Positions 15,197-21,979 of a DNA stretch of 25,448 nt are shown piece by piece. Below the pieces are notes generated by a model that saw only the letters and a program-made list of their open reading frames with translations, ran no database searches and was not told where the DNA came from. This DNA is from a virus. The stretch is from the IMG/VR virus record IMGVR_UViG_3300050821_000779, positions 1-25,448 of that record; one strand, given 5' to 3'. Position 1 is the stretch's first letter. Every line of letters begins with the position of its first letter. A program made the position numbers and the translations under genes.

Positions 15197-17114
15197 TTGT
15201 CCGCACCTTGAACCTGTCCGGGTCATCCTTCTTATTGAGGTCGGGGTGCGCCAGGGCACGGTTCATGGCAATCACAGTTGCCACGATGCCGTCAATCTTG
15301 CTCTTGGACTTGCCCTTGTCCGGACGTTGGTTGCCATTTGAATCCAGCAGCAGTTGAACGTTGCTGGCGTTCCAGCGCAACACGGGATTGTTATAATGCT
15401 CCACGGCCTTGCCAGTAATCAGTGCGGTCAGGTTCTTGGTCGGCCCTGACATATGCTCGTAGAACGGTGGCACCTTCACGGCCTTGATTCCGTCCTCAAC
15501 CATCTTGGGTCCAATCCAACCTGTGTTCCAAGGGTCAAACCCAACCTCATGGATGCGGAAGATGCTTTTGAGTGTCCGTATCTTGGCATGGATGACTTCC
15601 TGCGAAATTGCCAGCCCAGGGCACGTATCAATAAACCCGGCGCGTACCCAAGTTTCGTACGACTGCTTGGCCTGTTTGCCAAGGTCGTCCATAAGCCCTT
15701 CCGGAATCCAGAAGAAGGGCAAGATGCTCCACTTGTCGTCCTTCTCATACACCGTGCGCAGCTTGCAGTTTTCCGGTATCTCTTCCGTGCGTTCGCCGGC
15801 CTTCAACCGTTCAAGGTTCTGGATGTTTGTCTCCGGCAGAATCTTGACCTCACCGCTCGCCATCTTAAAAATACCGTGGCCTGCTGGTATCTCAGGCACC
15901 TGCTGTGTTTCGCACGGCGGGAACAGTAGCACCACCGCGGCCAAGTCGTTGGTGCTCGCAAGGTCCATACCACCGAGACAGATGCGGCCCTTGAGCTTGT
16001 CGAAAGCAAACTTCCTTTGTTCAATAGCTTTAGCATGTTCGCCAGCAGCGCAGCATGCTTCCCACTTGCCGTCCAGCAGCCAAGCGGTGTTCTGTGAAGT
16101 CCAGACGTTAAGATGCTTGCGCAGGAATTCGTTCTGCGCCGCGGGTTGTTCTTTGGCCTTGATGAAGTTTGGCCGGATGGCTTCCAAGCTGGTGGAGATA
16201 CCAAGGTTCGGGTTGGCCTTAATCCAGCAGGACTCGTCATCCCATTTGTCGTCTTTGTCCAGACACGCAATGTAGGCGAAGAAGTTGTCGTCTACCGCAA
16301 TGCCACCGCACACCTTGACGCCATAGTCGCGCTGGTCCCAGCAAATGCCTTCGCGTGTGAACCCGGCAGTGGTGATGCAAACGATTAGGGGTTGGCTACG
16401 GGAGCCGGTGGCCGTGTTCAAAACGTCGTACATGGTGCGGTCTGGGTGCTCGTGCAGTTCGTCAATCAGGCCACAGTGAATGTTCAAACCGTCCAAGGTT
16501 CCGGAGTCGCTGGCCAGTGGTTCAAACTTGGAGGAGGACTCGTCAACGTGAAGGTTATTGCGCCAAGCCTGGATGCGGGACTTGAGGAAGGGCGACACCT
16601 TCACCATGTCCTGTGCGGCCTTGAACACGATTTTGGCTTGGTCCTTTGTGGTGGCAGCGCTGTAGACTTCGGCGCCAGGTTCACCATCGGCGTACATCAT
16701 GTACAACCCAATGCCGGCAATGAACGTGGACTTCCCGTTCTTACGGGCAACCTCTAGGTAGGCTTCACGGAACCGGCGCTGGCCGTTGTCCTTGCGGATG
16801 AAGCCGAAGAGATTGGTGAGGATGAAGACCTGCCAGGGTGCCAGTAAGAATCCGGACGTCTCAACCTGTTTGGCCCATATACCTTTCGTGTGGCGGAGGA
16901 ACCCAAAGAAGCTGACCGCGTGCTCGGCGGCTTTATCACTGAAGTAAAACGGGCAAGTGTCTTTCTCGTTCTGGGCACGGATGAGGTCGCGCAGGAAGCG
17001 GACACAGCACTTGACGACGAGCTTACCGGCAACAACGCGGCCGGCAATAACGTCTTGGGCATATTTGATGGAGGTTTCGTAGGCGGGGAGCTGCTGAATG
17101 TAATCGTGAGCCAT
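15192..17114 (-). CDS. Terminase large subunit (TerL), HK97-type
   Basis: 640 residues. ATPase domain: Walker A-like EVARKNGKST (121-130) and Walker B CGLIDELHEH (214-223; D218, catalytic E219), followed by the coupling segment LIVCITTAG (243-251). Nuclease domain: acidic residues D384 in GGMDLASTND, D527 in GFDPWNTGW, and D608 in KSKSKIDGIVATVIA, the RNase H-like metal site. It drives DNA into the prohead and cuts concatemers. An in-frame TGA lies 21 bases before ATG 17114, so this start is forced; the ribosome site is weak. It lies downstream of TerS across a 278-bp gap. Confidence 0.97.
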   Translation of the reverse strand: MAHDYIQQLPAYETSIKYAQDVIAGRVVAGKLVVKCCVRFLRDLIRAQNEKDTCPFYFSDKAAEHAVSFFGFLRHTKGIWAKQVETSGFLLAPWQVFILTNLFGFIRKDNGQRRFREAYLEVARKNGKSTFIAGIGLYMMYADGEPGAEVYSAATTKDQAKIVFKAAQDMVKVSPFLKSRIQAWRNNLHVDESSSKFEPLASDSGTLDGLNIHCGLIDELHEHPDRTMYDVLNTATGSRSQPLIVCITTAGFTREGICWDQRDYGVKVCGGIAVDDNFFAYIACLDKDDKWDDESCWIKANPNLGISTSLEAIRPNFIKAKEQPAAQNEFLRKHLNVWTSQNTAWLLDGKWEACCAAGEHAKAIEQRKFAFDKLKGRICLGGMDLASTNDLAAVVLLFPPCETQQVPEIPAGHGIFKMASGEVKILPETNIQNLERLKAGERTEEIPENCKLRTVYEKDDKWSILPFFWIPEGLMDDLGKQAKQSYETWVRAGFIDTCPGLAISQEVIHAKIRTLKSIFRIHEVGFDPWNTGWIGPKMVEDGIKAVKVPPFYEHMSGPTKNLTALITGKAVEHYNNPVLRWNASNVQLLLDSNGNQRPDKGKSKSKIDGIVATVIAMNRALAHPDLNKKDDPDRFKVRTI

Positions 17115-17392
17115 ATAGTCGTTGAATCATCCGTCCGTACTTCTTGTCCTTCGCGGTAACGTTGGAAGGTCAGTGGACAGCGTTTCGATTCGGCGGTTCT
17201 CCTCTCCTGGTGTAAGGTACGGCGGCCACGCAATGCTTCCGGTTTAGTTTCTACCCACCAAGGTTTCCGCTAACCCTTGGACACCGCGTTGGTGTTGGCT
17301 GCCGCACCTACCACCTGGCATCGCGACCAACTAACATCCGGAAGGTGTGGCGCACTGCCACAGGAGCCGGAGTCGAGTAGTGGTCGCAAATC
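17115..17392. other. 278-bp gap between TerS and TerL; two small hairpins, no gene seen
   Basis: No frame has a supported start and protein-like composition. Two adjacent stem-loops are visible: CCAAGG / CCTTGG (17258-17280) and ACACC / GGTGT (17281-17295). A gap of this size between the terminase genes is unusual; cos or pac sites often lie in this area, but no specific site can be claimed. Confidence 0.5.
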
Positions 17393-17956
17393 TTATTCCG
17401 CTTCCATCAAAGCGGGGTCAATCGTGAAGGGCAACGGCGAGTTGTTTCCGCCAGTTGGTTTCTTCCCTTTCAAATACTGGTCCATCGCGTCGCCGTCGTC
17501 CTTCTTGGCAATCTTCAGCTTGCTGCGCGAGGCCGGTGTCAAACCAAACTCAATCAGGAAAGACTTCATGGTCTTGGCGGCGTTGTTAGCTATCGCAACG
17601 CACGGATGTGGTTTCATGTCGCCCGCAATGAGGTTGCCTTCTTTGTCCTCATAATGCTGGATGAAGGTGATGCCTTCCTTCAGGTATTGATTGCGCGCGG
17701 TTTCCCACAGCGCATAGAACTCGCAGTAACTTGCCAGGGCTTTGCCGTCCACGACGGACAGCACACCAAGAGACATCAACTCGGGGACGATGCGCTTCCA
17801 TTCGCGCTTCGCGGCCTTGCTCAAACCTTTGGGCATTTCTGGAACGCCAATGGGCGGGGCGGGATTCTCATCACCCTTCAAATCAGCTTGGCTGAAGTGC
17901 CTGGGATTCCCGTTGAGTTGATGAATAGCTAGCGGCTTGGGCCGGCGTCCGGCCAT
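17393..17956 (-). CDS. Terminase small subunit (TerS), P27 family
   Basis: 187 residues from ATG 17956, chosen because GAGGTG lies 4 bases upstream; a longer in-frame start at 18031 has no ribosome site and adds 25 unrelated residues. MAGRRPKPLAIHQLNGNP is the P27-type N-terminus, followed by PPIGVPEMPKGLSKAAKREWKRIVPELMSLGVLSVVDGKAL and FGLTPASRSKLKI, all typical. It recognises phage DNA and recruits TerL to start packaging. The short membrane-protein gene is next upstream, 49 bases away. Confidence 0.93.
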   Translation of the reverse strand: MAGRRPKPLAIHQLNGNPRHFSQADLKGDENPAPPIGVPEMPKGLSKAAKREWKRIVPELMSLGVLSVVDGKALASYCEFYALWETARNQYLKEGITFIQHYEDKEGNLIAGDMKPHPCVAIANNAAKTMKSFLIEFGLTPASRSKLKIAKKDDGDAMDQYLKGKKPTGGNNSPLPFTIDPALMEAE

Positions 17957-18005
17957 AAAGCACCTCGTTAGAATTTTGTGGAGGGAGCGAACTCCCTCCC
18001 GGCGA

Positions 18006-18206
18006 TTACAGCTTCGCCTTGAGCGCGGCAACCAGAGTTTTCACTTCGGCGCCGGCGGACGCAGCAACTTTCGCAAGCTCGGCCTTGACCGCGGCGACCT
18101 TGGCTTCTGCATAAGCCTTGTCTGCGGCAACGTTCGAGAGCTTGGAGTAGCCAAAGGCACCTGCGACAGCACCGATGACCAATGACACTACGACGACTGC
18201 TATCAT
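18006..18206 (-). CDS. Small membrane-anchored coiled-coil protein
   Basis: 66 residues. One transmembrane helix at the N-terminus (IAVVVVSLVIGAVAGAFGY, 2-20), then an Ala/Lys-rich amphipathic helix to the end. Ribosome site CGGAGGTA is 8 bases before ATG. The layout recalls small spanin- or holin-associated proteins, but nothing diagnostic is visible and no endolysin gene is nearby. It is the first gene of the leftward terminase-to-tail block. Confidence 0.75.
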   Translation of the reverse strand: MIAVVVVSLVIGAVAGAFGYSKLSNVAADKAYAEAKVAAVKAELAKVAASAGAEVKTLVAALKAKL

Positions 18207-18233
18207 GTGGAGTACCTCCGAGCCGCTTGCGAG

Positions 18234-18243
18234 GTGTTACGGG
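18234..18243 (-). repeat. CCCGTAACAC box upstream of small membrane gene
   Basis: Exact CCCGTAACAC on the minus strand, 28 bases before the ATG at 18206. Confidence 0.5.
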
Positions 18244-18283
18244 TTCGTGATTCGGGTTTCGTCTTTTCTTTTTTCGACGCTCA

Positions 18284-18339
18284 AAACAGGGCTGAAAACA
18301 GGCTAAATTCCGCACCAGGGGAATGCGCACTGAAACAGG
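18284..18339 (+). repeat. Three AAACAGG boxes in the divergent region
   Basis: AAACAGG at 18284, 18296 and 18333, two of them 12 bases apart. They lie between the leftward late block and a rightward set of small genes. Repressor or activator sites are possible. No convincing promoter hexamers were found with them, although TATACT occurs at 18393-18398. Confidence 0.4.
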
Positions 18340-18502
18340 GTTGAATGCGGCCGAATCTGGTAAGCGCAAGAAAAGCGCAGATATACTGGCCGGGTGCTCG
18401 TTGGTCAAGGTGCGTGTGTTCAACGAGAAGTTTCCCGAGGGCAAGGTGAACCTCGCTCCTGTGTACCTGGCGTGCCAGCAGCTTGGAGGTCCGCGTGTTT
18501 GA
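18323..18502 (+). CDS. Small protein of unknown function (59 aa)
   Basis: Frame from ATG 18323 to TGA 18500-18502. The C-terminal half reads as a clear folded protein: LVKVRVFNEKFPEGKVNLAP then VYLACQQLGGPRV. AGGGG precedes the ATG too closely for an ideal ribosome site, so the true start may be a later GTG at about 18413. It overlaps the next gene by 8 bases, a sign of coupling. Not recognised. Confidence 0.55.
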   Translation: MRTETGLNAAESGKRKKSADILAGCSLVKVRVFNEKFPEGKVNLAPVYLACQQLGGPRV

Positions 18503-18695
18503 AGCCGGCGACCGCGTTGAGCACAAGGTCCACAAGGTTGCCGGGCACATTGACCGCGTGCTCCCAAACCGCAATCTCATCATCATCACAGACACCCCGA
18601 CGACTGTCGTGGCACAACCCTGGGAAGTTGACTACTGGTACCCGGTAAGCCTGGACGATTTGAAATTCTTGGAATCCATGAAAGTGAGGTGGTAA
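18495..18695 (+). CDS. Small beta-rich protein of unknown function (66 aa)
   Basis: Starts at GTG 18495, 5 bases after GGAGG (18485-18489); an in-frame TTG at 18483 is rejected because it overlaps that site. Sequence FEAGDRVEHKVHKVAGHIDR then NLIIITDTPTTVVAQPWEVDYWYP looks like a small SH3/KOW-type barrel, followed by a short helix. Ends directly at the next gene's TTG start. Function unknown. Confidence 0.7.
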   Translation: MFEAGDRVEHKVHKVAGHIDRVLPNRNLIIITDTPTTVVAQPWEVDYWYPVSLDDLKFLESMKVRW

Positions 18696-18860
18696 TTGCG
18701 ACCGAAGACAGATTGGGCCGCCATCAGCCGGGAGGTTTCCCTGGCACGCCGGGAACAGGAACACAAGGAAGTCAGGCAGGTTGAACAGTTGAATGCGGAG
18801 GTCCGGCGCCGGCTTATTTGCTTACCAGTATCAGCCAAGCCTTCAGCTTCTCAATCATAG
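18696..18860 (+). CDS. Small helical protein of unknown function (54 aa)
   Basis: TTG start immediately after the preceding stop, with GAGGTGG 4 bases upstream. RPKTDWAAISREVSLARREQ then EHKEVRQVEQLNAEVRRRL is highly charged and amphipathic, as in a coiled coil. The last 47 bases overlap the 3' end of the convergent gp10-like gene. Supported by the ribosome site and composition only. Confidence 0.5.
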   Translation: MRPKTDWAAISREVSLARREQEHKEVRQVEQLNAEVRRRLICLPVSAKPSASQS

Positions 18861-19293
18861 CGTCCAGGGCAGTGCCCTTCTTCGTCTCAAACGCTTGGGT
18901 CATGAAAGGCTTCTTGCCCATCTTGCTCGTGCCGAACTCTAGGAACCGGGCAACGCTGGCGACGCTTATGCGGCCAATCTGGTACGTCTTGCCTTTGCGG
19001 TTGACCTTGTCACGGTAGCCGCCATCACCGTTGGGGTAATCAATTTTCCCGGCAGGGCCGACGAAGCACTTGCCTACCAGTCCGCCATCCTTAACGCTTA
19101 TCTTCACGTTGAAGTGTTCTTTGAGGAATCCGGTGTCCTCAGGAGCGGCGGCAACCATACCGTCACGCATGACATCACCACCCGCACCGAGGGCGGTACG
19201 CATGGTCTTTTTGGCAAGGTCTTCCGGGAGGGCTTCTAGCTTCTTTTGGAGCTCGTCCCAGCCGGTGAACTTAGTGGTGACGATTTCGCTCAT
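18814..19293 (-). CDS. Head-tail/neck protein, HK97 gp10-like
   Basis: 159 residues. The family pattern is clear: GWDELQKKLEALPEDLAKKTMRTALGAGGDVMRD (11-44), MVAAAPEDTGFLKEHFNVKI (46-65), and the conserved end ARFLEFGTSKMGKKPFMTQAFE (114-135). These proteins are minor components between head closure and tail terminator. The gene is displaced: it should lie near 5978 but is about 13 kb away, downstream of a tRNA and facing a convergent gene set. It has no competing copy in the structural cluster, so it is likely the functional gene. Confidence 0.9.
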   Translation of the reverse strand: MSEIVTTKFTGWDELQKKLEALPEDLAKKTMRTALGAGGDVMRDGMVAAAPEDTGFLKEHFNVKISVKDGGLVGKCFVGPAGKIDYPNGDGGYRDKVNRKGKTYQIGRISVASVARFLEFGTSKMGKKPFMTQAFETKKGTALDAMIEKLKAWLILVSK

Positions 19294-19298
19294 GGAAT

Positions 19299-19375
19299 TG
19301 GTTGCGGAGGTCAGATTTGAACTGACGACCTCAGCCGTATGAAGGCTGCGAGCTACCAGGCTGCTCCACTCCGCA
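19299..19375 (-). tRNA. tRNA with CAT anticodon, initiator-like scaffold
   Basis: 77 bases with encoded CCA. Acceptor TGCGGAG/CTCCGCA, D stem GAGC/GCTC with loop AGCCTGGTA, anticodon stem CAGCC/GGCTG with loop TTCATAC (anticodon CAT), variable AGGTC, T stem GTCAG/CTGAC with loop TTCAAAT, discriminator A. The D-arm and its loop match bacterial initiator tRNA, including the A11-T24 pair. But base 1 pairs with A72 (T1-A72, not the C1 x A72 mismatch), and the three GC pairs GGG:CCC of the anticodon stem are changed to GCC:GGC. It lies 5 bases upstream of the gp10-like gene on the same strand. Confidence 0.93.
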
Positions 19376-19388
19376 AGGCAACCCCGTA

Positions 19389-19398
19389 GTGTTAGGGG
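19389..19398 (-). repeat. TAACAC box upstream of tRNA
   Basis: CCCCTAACAC on the minus strand, 14 bases before the tRNA 5' end; one base different from the CCCGTAACAC boxes. Confidence 0.35.
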
Positions 19399-19403
19399 TA
19401 CCG

Positions 19404-19436
19404 AAGTACTAGTCGAATTTTGTGACTAAAGTACTA
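19404..19436. promoter_or_regulatory. Paired AGTACT element, likely operator
   Basis: Two AAGTACTA copies (19404-19411, 19429-19436), 25 bases apart, with AGTC and GACT as an inverted repeat between them. The whole element directly abuts the -35 box of the following promoter, a good place for a repressor or activator. Confidence 0.5.
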
Positions 19437-19464
19437 TTGTGATTCCCAGGCTCCGGCGTACAAT
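19437..19464 (+). promoter_or_regulatory. Sigma70-type promoter PL1 of the rightward accessory genes
   Basis: TTGTGA (19437-19442), 16-base spacer, TACAAT (19459-19464), followed by the leader GGGTACAGTAAGAGG. The leader is repeated almost exactly at 21730-21744. Confidence 0.72.
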
Positions 19465-19489
19465 GGGTACAGTAAGAGGAGAACAGCAC

Positions 19490-19687
19490 ATGGACAACAA
19501 AGCGGTCATCTACAACAAAGTTTGCAAGGGCTACTGGACAGGCAACCGGGCAGACGGCACACCAGGGTATTGGTCACGCCGCACCAACGCCTATGTCTAC
19601 GACAGCCAAGACATCGCGTTCAGTGTGCTGGCAACTCTCAAGGGTATAGACGCAATGTACACAATCGTCAAGCTGGTGAAAGGATAA
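19490..19687 (+). CDS. Small protein of unknown function (65 aa)
   Basis: Start ATG 19490, after the ribosome site AAGAGGAGA. Residues show a YWTGNRADGTPGYWSRRTNAYV segment, which looks like strand-turn-strand, then a helix SQDIAFSVLATLKG and a final strand. First gene of the operon behind promoter PL1. No known family recognised. Confidence 0.75.
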   Translation: MDNKAVIYNKVCKGYWTGNRADGTPGYWSRRTNAYVYDSQDIAFSVLATLKGIDAMYTIVKLVKG

Positions 19688-19690
19688 TTT

Positions 19691-20234
19691 ATGAGCTTCG
19701 GCATACCAATGACGGACAAAGCGCGCATCGCAGTAGCCTTCCGGGCACTGCGCAGTGAAGGGCTTCGCGGTTCAATCTTCGTGCGCCAATCCTTTTCGTG
19801 CTGTGGTGGTTGCGGTTGCAGCGAAATCAGTGACATGAAGGGCGTCTGTGCTTGGGCGTTCTACACCAAGCAACAGGCGCACAAAGCGTTCAACGAAGAA
19901 GGCAACCTCACCAAGCAAGTTGCTCTGGTCTGGGGTTTGGGCTTGGCCCACCGCGCCGTTGAAGGTACGCACCCGGACCACGCTGAAGCCATGACGGAGT
20001 GGGGCAACAAGATTGTTACCGCCCTCGCCGCCGTTGGCCTGGACTGTCGAATGGGACGGCAAGGACTCTACCACCATCCTCATCTCACACAAAATCACGC
20101 GCCTCATGTTAACGGTGTACGTGAACAACGACCAGGACACCGCCGCGGTTTCCGGTTTGCTGCAAGCCATGAAACAGACGACGGTCCCTGGTGTTGATTT
20201 TGACCAGACGTGGGAGGTTACGGAAAATGACTAA
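19691..20234 (+). pseudogene. DUF6891-like protein with an apparent +1 frameshift
   Basis: The family pattern is split over two frames. In the first: LRGSIFVRQSFSCCGGCGCS (25-44, Cys cluster), a YTKQQAHKAF helix, and WGNKIVTALAAVGL ending at 20041. In the second, resuming one base later at 20043: TVEWDGKDSTTILISHK. DUF6891-like proteins have NFtCC..CG..EI, then G..V...L...GL.V.WdG in one frame, so joining CTG (20039-20041) to ACT (20043) restores it (about 180 residues). The second frame then runs to TAA at 20234. Either a real mutation, a sequencing/assembly slip, or translational frameshifting; the site GCCTGGACT shows no known +1 signal. Function unknown. Confidence 0.65.
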
Positions 20235-20412
20235 GTACTACATCGGGTTGGAGGTTAACGCCAAGCGGTTGACTGTGTTTGGTGAAGACCGTGGTGATGG
20301 CAAAGCCCTGGCGGAAAGCGGCTATGACTTTGTGGCCGGCCCGTACGCGACACAGGCCGAGGCCACACGCGAAATGGACATGTTCTACACTTCACTGAAG
20401 TACGGAGGCTGA
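20227..20412 (+). CDS. Small protein of unknown function (61 aa)
   Basis: ATG 20227, overlapping the previous stop, with GGGAGG 9 bases upstream; an in-frame earlier start at 20191 is less likely. MTKYYIGLEVNAKRLTVFGE then AESGYDFVAGPYATQAEATR suggests a two-strand, one-helix domain similar in look to small 'ATQAEA' phage proteins, but no family is assigned. Coupled to both neighbours. Confidence 0.75.
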   Translation: MTKYYIGLEVNAKRLTVFGEDRGDGKALAESGYDFVAGPYATQAEATREMDMFYTSLKYGG

Positions 20413-20658
20413 ATGACGTTCCTACAGCGCAACGAACTCATCAATGGGTTGACGGCCCGCGGGTTCAGTCCCAGGGGTGGCAACCATGAAGGGTGGAACT
20501 ACAATCACCGGGACGGCTTCAAGGTGTTCTTCACTGTGGACGGGAAGTACACCATGGAGTACCGCCTCCATCGCAACCCAACACAGCAAGTTGAGGGTGT
20601 CCTGAAACAGCCAGCCGACCTGCTGAACCTCATTGACTCACTTGCGGCGGGTATCTAA
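20413..20658 (+). CDS. Small protein of unknown function (81 aa)
   Basis: ATG directly follows the preceding stop; GGAGG is 5 bases before it. Has an N-terminal helix (TFLQRNELINGLTARGF), strand pairs WNYNHRDGFKVFFTVDGKYT, and a C-terminal helix. The overall look is a dsRBD-like or HicA-like alpha-beta fold, not certain. Its stop overlaps the DUF2786 gene start by 1 base (TAATG). Confidence 0.75.
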   Translation: MTFLQRNELINGLTARGFSPRGGNHEGWNYNHRDGFKVFFTVDGKYTMEYRLHRNPTQQVEGVLKQPADLLNLIDSLAAGI

Positions 20659-21473
20659 TGGCTATCAACATCCTGGACCTCTTACGCAAGCTGATGGCCC
20701 ACGAAAAGTCCTGCCGGACCATTGGCAACATCAAGGAAGCGGAAGCGTTTGCTGCCCGCATCCAATCCCTGATGGATGAACACCGCCTTGGTATGACCGA
20801 CGTAGACTTCACCGACCGCGAGGAAACGGAACCAATTAGTTGGACGCACGTTGATTCGACGGACGAAGGATTCACCTGGCAAAAGAGCCGGCGCTTGTGG
20901 CAGGTTCGTTTGGGCCAGGCACTAGCCTACTGCAATTCCTGCCAGTGCGTTCTCTCCCGCAAGAATGGGAACGCCCTGTCATTTGTTGGGCGCACTAGCG
21001 ACCGCGAGTTCTGTAAAGTCCTGTTCATCTACCTGCTTGAACTGGCCGAACACCTCAATGAACTTTCGTGTCAGCAAGAGCACGGACAGATGAAGTTTGA
21101 CTATGTGAACTCCCTACGCCCCGACCAGGATTGGGACATCCACAAATTCAACGCCATCATGCGGTCATTCAAAACATCCTGGTACGAGGGGTTCAGTGAA
21201 GCAGTTTGCCTCCGCCTATATGACGAACACCGCAAACGCCGGGATGCCGCAAAGGCTGCGGGTACCACAGCCCTGGTGCATATCAACGCCGACGCCATTG
21301 CGGTTAAGAACTACCTGAAGGGTGCCACCCGAAAGACGTCTGGTGGCCGACGCCCACGCGAAATCAATATGCACGGGTTCGCCCGTGGAAAGGCACAGGG
21401 CAATGCTATCAACCTTTCTCCATCACGTTTTGGCGATACAACCGGGAGGACGGCCAGACTTCTACCAGGGTGA
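20658..21473 (+). CDS. DUF2786-domain protein
   Basis: 271 residues. The N-terminus has the DUF2786 pattern: ILDLLRKLMAHEKSCRTIGN then EAEAFAARIQSLMDEHRLGM (27-46). The middle is RRLWQVRLGQALAYCNSCQC...NALSFVGRTSDREFCKVLFIYLLELA, matching the partner domain (DUF7168-type) that follows DUF2786 in phage proteins. The end MHGFARGKAQGNAINLSPS is the usual closing Gly/Ala motif with N-L. Function unknown; widespread in phages and actinobacteria. It is the largest gene in the accessory block, coupled to the gene before it. Confidence 0.88.
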   Translation: MAINILDLLRKLMAHEKSCRTIGNIKEAEAFAARIQSLMDEHRLGMTDVDFTDREETEPISWTHVDSTDEGFTWQKSRRLWQVRLGQALAYCNSCQCVLSRKNGNALSFVGRTSDREFCKVLFIYLLELAEHLNELSCQQEHGQMKFDYVNSLRPDQDWDIHKFNAIMRSFKTSWYEGFSEAVCLRLYDEHRKRRDAAKAAGTTALVHINADAIAVKNYLKGATRKTSGGRRPREINMHGFARGKAQGNAINLSPSRFGDTTGRTARLLPG

Positions 21474-21513
21474 GCAGCCGGAACAACGTACAGGAACTAT
21501 GCGAGGTATTCCA

Positions 21514-21612
21514 ATGTGGACCCGCACCTGCCCGTTGTGTAAAGCACCCCTCTCGAAGCCGCACCCTCCGGTTGAGCCGGTCAAATGTAAGTGCGGATGG
21601 ACCTGGAAATGA
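21514..21612 (+). CDS. Zinc-ribbon mini-protein (32 aa)
   Basis: ATG 21514, 8 bases after GCGAGGT. Two metal-binding pairs, CPLC (6-9) and CKC near residue 26, flank a Pro-rich turn. Ends WTWK. Probably binds zinc; function unknown. An upstream in-frame ATG at 21499 would place the ribosome site inside the gene and is less likely. Confidence 0.55.
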   Translation: MWTRTCPLCKAPLSKPHPPVEPVKCKCGWTWK

Positions 21613-21695
21613 AAAGACTACTGCAGGCCACGCTGGTCATAGTTTGGGTGTGGGTTGTGGTGGTCTTTGGACCTGGGAGGCACCGTGCGAAATAA
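21609..21695 (+). CDS. Micro membrane protein (28 aa)
   Basis: ATGA overlap with the zinc-ribbon stop. MKRLLQATLVIVWVWVVVVF is a basic start and a single hydrophobic helix, then a basic tail GPGRHRAK. Too small to identify; the 4-base coupling and membrane profile are the only support. Confidence 0.4.
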   Translation: MKRLLQATLVIVWVWVVVVFGPGRHRAK

Positions 21696-21700
21696 CCCTG

Positions 21701-21744
21701 TTGAACTTTTGTCGGGCTCGCCGTATGATGGGTACAGTAAGAGG
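21701..21744 (+). promoter_or_regulatory. Sigma70-type promoter PL2 with leader shared with PL1
   Basis: TTGAAC (21701-21706), 17-base spacer, TATGAT (21724-21729), then GGGTACAGTAAGAGG, identical for 15 bases to the PL1 leader. Stronger hexamers than PL1. No AGTACT element is seen here. Confidence 0.78.
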
Positions 21745-21754
21745 GAGAACAAAC

Positions 21755-21979
21755 ATGGTAGCCACATACAAGGTCACTAGCAAGTGCGGCGGCGAAATCA
21801 AGTACATCCAAGTTGAGGGCGTCGCCAACTCAACGCAGGCGGCTCTGGTTTGCCGCAGGTTGTGCGTCAACAATAACCTCCCCTCCGCCAACGTCGAATT
21901 CGTTTGCATCCAAGACCACACCATGACCTATACTTTCAACGAGGCCACCACCGAACGCAACCTCTTGGGTGGACGCTAG
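21755..21979 (+). CDS. Small protein of unknown function (74 aa)
   Basis: ATG 21755 after AGAGGGAGA. Has TYKVTSKCGGEIKYIQVEGV (4-23), a helix with CRRLCVNN, then strand VEFVCIQDHTMTYTF. Looks like a ferredoxin-like alpha-beta fold with paired Cys. First gene after PL2; its stop overlaps the next gene's GTG by one base. Confidence 0.75.
   Translation: MVATYKVTSKCGGEIKYIQVEGVANSTQAALVCRRLCVNNNLPSANVEFVCIQDHTMTYTFNEATTERNLLGGR

Noticed and set aside
16754-17233. 159-codon minus-strand frame overlapping TerL and the upstream gap
   Set aside because: Most of it is the wrong frame of TerL; no ribosome site and no domain.
18006-18206. Holin or spanin
   Set aside because: One membrane helix and a coiled coil are compatible, but no endolysin or partner is nearby and no lipobox is present.
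18393-18398. TATACT as a promoter -10 inside the 59-aa gene
   Set aside because: No acceptable -35 at 16-18 bases; would also cut the gene's N-terminus.
19299-19375. Attachment site at the tRNA
   Set aside because: No integrase gene and no repeated tRNA segment in the window; nothing supports an att call.
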